From assembly GCA_037127255.1 (NCBI GenBank), contig JBANSL010000001.1, positions 31,223,501 to 31,287,500 of the forward strand: DNA of 64,000 nt, written 5' to 3'. The notes beneath the pieces were generated by a model, which was given only the letters and a program-made list of their open reading frames with translations, was not told where the DNA came from and made no database searches. Source of the DNA: Persicaria tinctoria. Taxonomy: Eukaryota > Streptophyta > Magnoliopsida > Caryophyllales > Polygonaceae. The position numbers and the translations under genes are program-made. Shown here piece by piece: positions 11,455 to 20,307 of the stretch; positions within the stretch are counted from its first letter, which is position 1; each line of letters begins with the position of its first letter.

Positions 11455-11530
11455 ACACTAATATCTCTCATAATGTCAGGTAAATGATGACAAAAACTAC
11501 TAAATGCGCTATGGAATATATCGCATATCA
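11455..11530 (-). repeat. Truncated 5' LTR of the Athila-like element
   Basis: 76 bp nearly identical to 7132-7208, ending in CGCATATCA next to the ACATG duplication. The rest of this LTR is missing. Immediately inside are two GACGTGG(G/C)CGCGTCAGAGGGA motifs that belong to the same GC-rich motif class as in the complete LTR. Confidence 0.85.
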
Positions 11531-11535
11531 ACATG

Positions 11536-12301
11536 GCGGTTTAATGTTGCTTGTATTGTTTGTCTTATTGATTACAGCAGCTCAGTTGAATTTTGGCCAA
11601 GGTCGTGCTTTAGCTATCTAACCGAGGAGGTTTTAGAGATGCAAGCTTTGATTTGGCGGTAGAGGATACCAGGATTTATTCTGCGAACTTTTTGAGAGTA
11701 CTCGAATCTTTAGTGCTAGAGTGTTAAGGTTTTTAGCATTGAAATGCAAATGTTATGCTAATACAATCATTTGTAATCTTTTGGTACCTATTAGGAACCT
11801 TTTAGTATTAAAGAAAATGTTTTGGATTGAATATATTTTAAACCAAGTTTTTTTTAATATTAAACAAGTGAGATTAAACTAATTGAATACTATTGGATTA
11901 TGATACATGTATGTTTTGTATATATATAGTGGGTGAAAGATGTTAAATATATGTCACATGGGTTAAATAGGTTAAATTTGTCATAAAAAACTGGGGTAGA
12001 ATGGGCAACAAAGAGATAAATTCGTCACAAACGTAGGGTATTTTGGGCGACAAAATTTAGACTTTGGGCGACAAAATTAAAAAATTTGTCACAAAAACTC
12101 TAGGGCAACAAAATTTGCACATCGTCACAAAAGAGCTACATATGGCGACGGAAATTTTTTTGGTCGCCCAAACTTTGTGCGACGAGGCTGAGGCGACGAA
12201 CAGGGGACGAAACTCTTTTCGTCACAAATCAGGTTGGGCGACGAAAATACCACTTTGGGCGACGAATCTGTTTGTCACAAAAGACCTTTTTTCTTGTAGT
12301 G
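11536..12301 (+). repeat. CACTA right arm with dense subterminal repeats
   Basis: From 11536 to about 11980 the sequence is unassigned AT-rich DNA with one possible AG acceptor (ATTACAG at 11571-11577). From 11980 on there are roughly fourteen TTTGTCG/CGACAAA/GTCACAAA-type motifs in 300 bp in both orientations, then the terminus CTTGTAGTG. I recognise no transposase. Confidence 0.65.
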
Positions 12302-12961
12302 CACTGATCACTCATAGATCCATCACATCTGAATGGTTGGGATGAAGTAGTTCTCAACTCCTCATAGTCCCATATCTGAATGCAGTTTCAATTGATCCTA
12401 CCTGCATTGAATTGGTATTCATGCATGCATGGTACCTTGAAAGACTCATGAAACCAACCAAGGAGTCATATAAAAAAAGAATAATAAAACCAACAACACT
12501 GTTTTTTGTTTACATATGAATGTTACACTTTCACGTGTAGAGTCTGGAGAACGCGCCTTCGTACGCGCCCCCAATCCCTTTGTCAAGAACCCTCTTTCAA
12601 ACCTTCCTCACTGCAAATCCACCCCCCAAATCACCTAGTGGTGCCAAAATCTGGCTTAATCCCGTCCGGATTCAGACGTTATTCCCCCAAATCGACGAGT
12701 TCCTTTGTCGATTTGATCCTGTCCTTCATCATTATTTCTGAATCTTGCACCGTGGAGGACATCTTCATGGTGAATCGAAGCCATTCAAGCAATATCTGTT
12801 TGGTTGGTGGGTGGGTGCAAGTTCGTCTTGTGTGGTCGTCCTGTGCACCAGCCAGACTGAACTTCAAAGGACGGAAAAAATCTTTCGGATCTCGGGGGTG
12901 GATCTGTTCTTCGGTTCCGGCTAGGTGACCGTGGGCTCAGGCGGCTGCTGGTTCAGCCGGT

Positions 12962-15109
12962 GTGCGGTGGACTGTTGTTGGGTGCGGTGAGGGAGTCGGG
13001 GCTGCTTCTCCGTGGTCTGTTGGTTGTGAGTGGTCGCTAGTTCAAAACCCTGGCTTCTCTTGCCGTGGTCACGGGGTTTCGCCTCCTTACTGCGCTATCG
13101 TGGCCTCTCCATTCAAGATCGGGTTCTCTCTGTTACTCTTATTATTGACTCTACATAACCACTCTATAATTTTCATGAAATCATTAGCTCTGTCTAAGTT
13201 AATATCTTACCTGGTGCTAGAGGCTTATGCCTCTTCACTCCCTACCCCTCGATTTTCGGGCCTTGAAAACACTGTGATTGGGGCTGTTATGGATCCTTTC
13301 CTAAGTTCTAATGAACATTTGGTTATCATTGAATATGTTTACGATAGTCTGAACCCGGCTTTGGTTGTGGCTATCCTGTTAATAATCTATGGACCCTGGA
13401 TGCATGGTAAATCATTATACTACCTCTGTGCTCAGAGCTTAAAGTCTGGTATGAAGTCTCTCTCTGTTACAAATATGCTAAACTACTCCTTTGGAGGTTT
13501 TACGATGAAAATGAGGAAATCTCTAGTCGATATGGCAGTGCTGATGATGTATTCTTGCTGCTGTAACCTTAGCGTTACCCTTGATAATGATAAATTGGGT
13601 TTGAGGAGGCCATGGCCACTGCCTTTCACCTCGTGCAATACCGACGAGGTTGACGAGAAAACTTGTAATGAGGATGAGGTTCTGATTACAAGCCTGGATA
13701 AATCTTTGATAGTAATATTTCAAGATAGCCTCAATGGCCTGTGCAAAAGTGAGCTCGCTGAATTGTTGCGTCCCTCCTTGGTTGCTCATCGGCTGTCTCC
13801 TTCGACTCCGTTCGAGTCTGAGCAACCTGGTGTAGGCATCTCCTCGATCTTCGTCTTTTGCAATTACAAGGGTGTGATTGTTGGTATGGCCATGGCTACT
13901 CCCCAGCTGATGAGTGTACTCCAAAAGAACTTAGGTAAAAAAATATTGCCACATTATGTATTAGAACCTATTTCAAACTTGTATTTCTTTGTGGGTTTAG
14001 GAGTCGAGTTACTCTTGTTCTCCATCGGATTACCTTTGAATTATTGCAATTTATCTCATAATTGTGTAACCTTTCTTTGGTGGTTTCTATTGAGACATTT
14101 CACCTCTAGATGGGACAGAAATTGGGTTGTTGTAATTGAATCCAGCTTGTGTAGGAAAATGCACCTTATCACACAATGTATCGATGTTAGGGGTAATGCT
14201 TGCCAAATTATTATTTTATTTCGGTGTAGACTAAAAAATACAAAGACAAAACACTGGAAGTATGAACCAAAAACAATCCTCTGTGGGTTTGTAATGTATA
14301 AATCTAAATGTGAAATAACTGCCTTGCTCAAGCGCTATTGTCACGAAAAATTAACACCCTTTGAAAACTGCTTTTCTCTTGCTTCTAGCTATTCTCTAGC
14401 ACTTCTTTGCGCTACATTCTACTCCATGACTAGATCTTTTGCTTGGCTATGTGTAGTAAACTCCCTAAATGATTATGCATTAATTAAAGGCATATCGGCT
14501 ATGCTATGTTTAGACTTCCTCCGATGTAGGTTGTATTTGATGCAACTTCTGCATGTCTATCTATGTAGATTATTATATGGGGCTGATTTCCTATGTCTTA
14601 TCATGAATCTCATCTATTTTGCATCTCCTCAAGTTTTAGGCGCTTTCGATGGGGGTAGTCTCTCCCTTGCCGTGTGTTGCTTGCTCCTGTCCATTACTTT
14701 TGATAGAACTTGCTCTTGGATTTGTGTTTTGCCCACCATCTCTATTTGGGTTCACCCCTTGCATACGCACCGTTACAGAATTTTCTGGGTGTATATACTT
14801 ACTTCCTATTTGTCACACATGAGTTGTTGTCGATATACTCCCAAGCACAACGACACCTTTCAGTCGTGTCCTTTGTCGGGGAAGATTTTGTCCTGCTGGG
14901 TCCTTATTGGCTTTAGTGTATCTCCCCCTTCTATGTTTTCGTTGCTGCACTATGCTAATCTAACAACTTGTTGTGTGTTCACATATGGTCCCATGAAGTG
15001 CACTCTCTGTGCTACTCTCTCCCAAGCTGTGGGTTTTTACCTTTCTTCAAATTCTTGGTCAAATCGGTTGTGGTCAAGCTGCTGTATAATCTTTCCTCAG
15101 CCTACCTGA
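12962..15109 (+). CDS. Unrecognised 715-codon frame at the LINE ORF1 position
   Basis: A continuous frame of 715 codons, far longer than expected by chance, between the LINE 5' end and the endonuclease. Plant L1 ORF1 normally encodes a DUF4283-type RNA-binding region and a CCHC zinc knuckle; I cannot find the knuckle in this frame. A short stretch, IIYGPWMHGKSLYYL (near residue 143), faintly recalls the 'GPW' core of DUF4283. The predicted product is strongly hydrophobic and Cys-rich, with segments such as FSLLLLLLTLH, LYFFVGLGVELLLFSIGLPL and SLAVCCLLLSITF. That composition follows from a T-rich strand. It may be an eroded ORF1 whose frame survives, or an unusual protein. I do not assign a function. 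Confidence 0.4.
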   Translation: MRWTVVGCGEGVGAASPWSVGCEWSLVQNPGFSCRGHGVSPPYCAIVASPFKIGFSLLLLLLTLHNHSIIFMKSLALSKLISYLVLEAYASSLPTPRFSGLENTVIGAVMDPFLSSNEHLVIIEYVYDSLNPALVVAILLIIYGPWMHGKSLYYLCAQSLKSGMKSLSVTNMLNYSFGGFTMKMRKSLVDMAVLMMYSCCCNLSVTLDNDKLGLRRPWPLPFTSCNTDEVDEKTCNEDEVLITSLDKSLIVIFQDSLNGLCKSELAELLRPSLVAHRLSPSTPFESEQPGVGISSIFVFCNYKGVIVGMAMATPQLMSVLQKNLGKKILPHYVLEPISNLYFFVGLGVELLLFSIGLPLNYCNLSHNCVTFLWWFLLRHFTSRWDRNWVVVIESSLCRKMHLITQCIDVRGNACQIIILFRCRLKNTKTKHWKYEPKTILCGFVMYKSKCEITALLKRYCHEKLTPFENCFSLASSYSLALLCATFYSMTRSFAWLCVVNSLNDYALIKGISAMLCLDFLRCRLYLMQLLHVYLCRLLYGADFLCLIMNLIYFASPQVLGAFDGGSLSLAVCCLLLSITFDRTCSWICVLPTISIWVHPLHTHRYRIFWVYILTSYLSHMSCCRYTPKHNDTFQSCPLSGKILSCWVLIGFSVSPPSMFSLLHYANLTTCCVFTYGPMKCTLCATLSQAVGFYLSSNSWSNRLWSSCCIIFPQPT

Positions 15110-15363
15110 TTGATGTTGTTTCCTCTGAAACCAAGCTCCTGCCGCCTTCCTATCCAAAACACCCCTAGTAAACCCCATCTTGTTGGTTACTACTTGATAG
15201 TTTGGCATTATGCTCACTCCATTATCTTGGTGACGGGGCCTTCCCATCTTGTTCAGGTGGACTCAGAATCTTGCTGTGATTACCTTCACCCACAAAACCT
15301 ATCCGAAAAACGTTTCGATATGAGGAACTCTACTGTCTTTACTCATATCCTCCTATGGTTTGA

Positions 15364-18300
15364 ATGAAGATAAGCTATTGGAACTGTAGGGGTATTAAAA
15401 AGAAAACTTTCTGGACGAAAATCGATTCGTTGTGCAAAAACGAAAACATACAACTTTTAGCACTCGCTGAAACAAAGTCGGAATCCATACCGGATGAACA
15501 TCTATGGAAGCAGGTCGGTTTTGACATGGCCTTTTGGTCACCTAGCATTGGTCGCTCCGGGGGCCTTGGGGTATTGTGGAAGAGCCACCACCTCTCAAAT
15601 GAAACCCTATCTATTATGATTCATTTGCCTAGGATAATCGGTCTTAGATACGAAAACATTAGCGATGAGCTTGTCATTCTCATTCTGGTTGTATATGTCC
15701 CCCCGGACCCCCGAGACAAGGACGGTTTTTTGGGAAAATTTAACTTCAATCATCAATCAGTCGACTATCCCGTGTATGGTTATAGGGGATTTAAATGAAA
15801 TCATATGCAGTGACGACAAGTTTGGTGGTGCTCCCACCCTTCCGACTAGGTTCTCGCGTCTCATTAACTTCAAAAGCAACTGTTCCCTCGTGGATCTGCC
15901 AACATTTGGTAATCCCTTCAACTGGAGAAAGTCTCCTGATGCGATGGAGAATATCCATGAAAAGTTAGACCGCGTGCTCGTTCAACACCAAGTTCTGGAA
16001 AAACTACCTAATCTAATCACAAAAAATGGGGCGTTTACAACATCAGATCATTGCACCATAACAATAACACTTGACTGCAGGTCCACATTCAAAGCTCCTC
16101 CATTCAAATTTGAGAATGCATGGCTCCAACGCAAGGACTTTCGAAATATCGTTAAACAATCTTGGCGGGCATCCTGCGCAGGTTCAACAATGTTTCAACT
16201 TATCTTCAAGCATAAAATACTCAAACAAAAAGCTAAAGATTGGAATAAGAAGTCATTCGGAAACATTTTTCGCCAACTACTTGAGGTAGACAACAACTTG
16301 CTCCAAATCCAGTCCTCGCTCAATGTCAATAACTATCAACCTCAGAACAACAAGGAGTACAATTTATTAAGGAAAAGGGAAAAACTATTGCTATTTCAAA
16401 AAACGTTTTGGAACCAAAGAGCTAAAACTAAACATATGAAGTTTATAGACTCAAACACCTCCTATTTCCATCGTGTGGCTACAGATCGGAGGCATAGAAA
16501 GCAAATACGTAACATTACAACAACAGAAGGTACTCTCATTACTGGAGAAGAAAATGTAAGAAATGAAATTAAAAACGATTTCCAGAAACGTTTTACGAAG
16601 GAAGCTACTGATGCCAATCTCCTAAACGAAATGACGAACGTTATTCAACCCTCGGTCACCCAGGCAGAAAACGATTTCCTTATTCGTATCCCAACTAATA
16701 GCGAAATAAAATCTGCGGTGTTCAGCTTAGGTAGAAACAAGTCTCCTGGACCAGATGGAATGACTGCCGAATTCTATATACATTATTGGGACATCGTTGG
16801 AATTTCGGTCATTAAAGCAGTTAAAAGTTTTTTCTTCTCTGGGAAACTTCTTAAACAAATTAATCATATATTTATATCTTTGCTACCAAAGATAGACAAC
16901 CCTTCAACAACGAATCACTACCGCCCTATAAGCTTGTGTTCTACCCTATATAAAATTATCTCAAAAATTTTGACAGAGAGACTGAAAACAATCATCGGCA
17001 AACTGATACACCCGTTACAAGGGGCGTTCGTGTCAGACAGGGCCATTCAAGACAATGTGTTGATAGCACATGAAATATTCCACTCGTTCAGAACGTGCAA
17101 GGGTCGGGAAGGGTGGTTGGCAATCAAACTAGATATGGAGAAAGCATATGATAGAGTTGACTTGGACTTCACTAAAACAATCCTGGAAAAATTCGGGTTC
17201 CACCATTCTTTCATCTCATGGTGTATGGAATGCATAACCACGGTTTCATACTCGGTACTGGTAAATAATGGTCCCACTGACATGTTCTTCCTCTCCAGGG
17301 GGCTTCGTCAGGGGGATCCGCTATCCCCCTTTCTGTTTATTCTTGGAGCCGAAGTTCTAGCACGTCACATGTCGTTAGAAGCAATGTCGGAAAAAAGTCC
17401 AGTTGGCTTCACATTTGGGAGAAATGGACCCCGCGTTCCTTTCCTATCTTTCGCCGATGATATTATCATATTCTCCAAAGGCAGCATAGACGCCTGTAGA
17501 AAAGTTACAACAATTATTGACTCTTACTGTAGAATCGCAGGCCAAAAAGTCAACTACCACAAGTCCTGCTTCCAACCATCTAAAGGGATCCTAAACTCTA
17601 GAATTCTAGACCTCAAAAATTGTCTAAATATTACTAACGCAAATTCATTGGAAAAGTATCTAGGATGCCCAATCATCAACGATAGAGTAACAAAAGACAC
17701 CTTCGAAGACATTATTTGCAAATCTAGGGAACAACTTTGAAAATGGCGAGCCAATTCACTTTCTCAACAAGGTAGAGCTATTCTTATAAACACCAATTTA
17801 ACGGCCAAACCGTTGTATACAATGCAGAACTTCTTGCTACCTTTGGCAATTCATAAGGAACTTGATCAAATCAACAGAACATTTTTCTGGAACAAAGACC
17901 TTCAACACCGTCCGCTGATTAGTTGGGACAGAATATGTAAACCAAAGGGCTGTGGTGGTCTAGGTATTAGAAAATCGAAACCAATGAATGAAGCACTGCA
18001 GATGAAACTCCTCTGGAAAATAATGGTTGAGCCGGAGAACGTCTGGGTACAGATAATTAGGCATAAATATCTTCGCAGAGAAAATATTCTCGAATATAAA
18101 AAGAAAGGTGATGCTTCATGGCAATGGGCTAAACTTTCAACTCTTATAGAGAAATTCAAAACTGGCCTTATTTGGTCGGTTGGCTCAGGAAATGATATCA
18201 AATTTTGGACAGACAACTGGATCACAACTTCCCCCATTCAGGCCAGGAATGACTGCCCGACAATTGATAATATACATGACAGAGTTAGCGATTATATACT

Positions 18301-19496
18301 GGGTGGTAGATGGTGGGAAGAGAAGCTCTCCGCGGCTCTTCCCCAGAGCATTGTATCGGAAATCATTAACATTCCTCTCCCCACATCAAGATTCGAAGAT
18401 AGGCTTTACTGGTGGCCAGACCGTGCGGGTTGGTTTACTACATCCAGTGCATACAAACTTATTACAGCGGAACCCGCTACCCACTCAAACTGTAAAGCCT
18501 GGATCTGGCGCTTGGAAACTCCTCCTAAGGTCAAAAATTTCCTCTGGAAAATTTGTCAGAATGGGCTGCCAACTGCATCTAGGCTCGCCCAAAGGGGGTG
18601 TCCATGTCCCCTCTACCTGCCCTCTCTGCAATTGTTTCGTGGAAGATGACGTGCATATACTGTTGGAATGTCAATTTGTGAGATCTCTCTTTCAGCTGCC
18701 TGCACACATCAGCTCCGTAATAAACACAAACATTACTGTATCAAGGGATATAAGACCAATAATGTCTACTATTGGTTCATCCCTCTCAAAAGGTGCCCTA
18801 GTGAAGCTCGCTTTTGCTTGGTGGACCTCCTGACACATACGGAACAAGCATGTCTTCGAACAAACCCCCATTTCTACCATAGATTGCACTTTACGACTCA
18901 TTATAAACCACGAGACAAGCTGGAAGAACACACTCAGAAATGACAACTCTCTGGATGATAACTTCCCATCCAAACCCCATAAGATAAGTGGTAATAAAAA
19001 GCAATCAAACGAACGACAGACCAAGTGGAAAAAACCGCCAAAAGGAACATTCAAACTCAATTTCGACGGATCTTCTCTAGCAAACAACAACAGCACGGCG
19101 GGTGCGATTATCAGAGACTGGAACGGTCAACCAATGCACATTGGATACCAAAAACTAGGAAAGAAAAGTCCCCTTATGGCAGAAGCCCTAGCCCTTAAAC
19201 TAGGGGTACAACTTGTTCATGATCTTCATATCGACAAAATCCAAATTGAAGGAGACTCCAGCATAATAATAAACCACCTAAATAATAAGTCTAAATGTCC
19301 TTGGGAAATTGAACTCATTCTATCGGAAGTCCAATTGCTACTATCAAAACTGAAGGAAGTGTCTTTCTTACATATACCATGTTTGGGCAATAGAGTGGCG
19401 GACAAGGTTGCACACCTTTGCCACTCTGCCTGGGGTGCTGATATTTACAACAACACTGGTCTCTCCGACCTCATCCGTATGGATACTTTCGGGTAG
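15364..19496 (+). pseudogene. LINE ORF2: endonuclease-reverse transcriptase-RNase H, broken
   Basis: The first ATG begins KISYWNCRGI, the start of an APE-type endonuclease (E in LALAETKSE, about residue 37). The frame shifts by one base in a T run near 15726-15731 and continues with GDLNEI, LVDLPTFGNPF and TSDHCTI. Reverse transcriptase follows with NKSPGPDG, LLPKI, YRPISLCSTLYKI, KLDMEKAYDRV and the catalytic FADD (17452-17463). An in-frame TGA at 17738 replaces an expected Trp. A second shift near 18600 moves into the zf-RVT frame (CPLCNCFVEDDVHILLEC). Another TGA at 18831 again falls where Trp is expected. RNase H then begins at NFDGSS and contains EGDS and the C-terminal part to 19496. 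All domains are present but at least four lesions prevent a full product. Confidence 0.88.
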
Positions 19497-19744
19497 AGCC
19501 TGCTCTCCCGAATTTTTTCCTAATAAAAATAAAAAAATATGAATGTTACAACCAAGTCACCACAATATATGTACGTATTTAATTACAATGGAGAAAATTA
19601 ATGGAAACCGGTTAACTCACCACCCAATCTATAAATTGTCTCATCACCCAATCTATAAATTGTCTCAATTTCCCAAGGAAATATCCATTTCAAACCTAAT
19701 TAGCCCTCCCCATTTTTACATGTCCAGTTCTAGTTCTAATAATT

Positions 19745-20307
19745 TTACCACTCAAACACAATAACATGAAACACCTTACCCTCTTCAGGCATTTGAGCCA
19801 ACTGCAAAATCACCAATCCAGAAGCCAAATCATAACTAAAATCAACCTCAGTTGAACCAATCATGCATCTTCTAGGCTTTGTCGATGAGTAGGCACCGAA
19901 CTCCCCACACCCCTTCACCTCCAAGTAGACACAATTCGGTGTCTCGTATCTCAGCCCTTCGATGGCACCACCTCCATTGAACATGTTAATTAGCCCCAAT
20001 GGTGCAAAGGCGAGCTCAGGAGCCAGTACCCTAATTGGCGTGATGATGACGATTTCGTACTCGAGGACTTTGAGTGAAACTGGCAGAGCTGCATTATAAG
20101 GGAGGGTGATGAGCTTGCCTATGCTGTGGCAATAGGCAACGCAGTCCCCGTTCCAATCATCTTGGTTCGTGGACGCCTCGCCTATGAGGTGCACATCTTG
20201 GCCTTTGATGCTACCGGAGATGGCTTCGGTGCTCGTCTGATGGAATGCGTCCTTGTGTTGCGTTACACTCCATGCCGCCCCTTGGCAGTTGTACACTCCC
20301 AACACAC
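19745..20307 (-). CDS. RFS6: Galactosyltransferase exon 5, second part (C-terminus)
   Basis: It continues exactly where the first part stops: VLGVYNCQGAAWS, GSIKGQDVHLIGEAST, WNGDCVAY, FAPLGLINMFNGGGAIEGLRY, GCGEFGAYSSTKPRRC and a TAA stop (19745-19747). This is the C-terminal beta-domain of the family, about 186 residues. With the LTR in place it is separated from the promoter-proximal reading frame. Confidence 0.9.

Larger units (their letters stand above)
5960..11530 (-). mobile_element. Internally deleted Athila-like Ty3-gypsy retrotransposon
   Basis: The element is flanked by the 5-bp duplication ACATG (5955-5959 and 11531-11535). Read on the minus strand it begins TGATATGCGATATATTCC at 11530. 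It has only about 76 bp of the 5' LTR, then the integrase end of pol, then an Athila-type ORF, a polypurine tract (GTATGGGGGAATT next to 7208) and a complete 1,249-bp 3' LTR that ends in CA at 5960. gag, protease, reverse transcriptase and RNase H are gone, together with most of the 5' LTR, so one internal deletion removed them after or during insertion. It is nested in the Pack-CACTA element and therefore younger than it. Confidence 0.85.
1670..12301 (+). mobile_element. Pack-CACTA (En/Spm-type) DNA transposon with nested retrotransposon
   Basis: The left end begins CACTACGACAAAAG and the right end finishes TTTTTTCTTGTAGTG, the inverted CACTA terminus. The three bases CAC precede the left end (1667-1669) and follow the right end (12302-12304), which is the 3-bp target duplication expected of this superfamily. 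Both subterminal regions are packed with CGACAAA/GTCACAAA motifs in both orientations, as expected for transposase-binding repeats. No transposase was recognised. Instead the interior holds pieces of an aldo-keto reductase, CIA30 and PsbO genes with introns, so capture was from genomic DNA. Without the nested element (5960-11530) the unit is about 5.1 kb. It is non-autonomous and would need a transposase in trans. Confidence 0.85.
12528..19536 (+). mobile_element. Full-length L1-type LINE with target-site duplication
   Basis: The 14-base sequence ATATGAATGTTACA occurs immediately before (12514-12527) and after (19537-19550) the element, a classic L1 target-site duplication. The 3' end is A-rich (TAATAAAAATAAAAAA). 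The order is 5' region, ORF1-position frame, endonuclease, reverse transcriptase, zf-RVT, RNase H. At about 7.0 kb the element is full length. ORF2 is broken, so it is dead. It lies just downstream of the 3' end of the host galactosyltransferase gene. Confidence 0.9.

Noticed and set aside
12064..12345. 93-codon open frame near the CACTA right end
   Set aside because: It consists of subterminal GACAAA repeats and crosses the element boundary.
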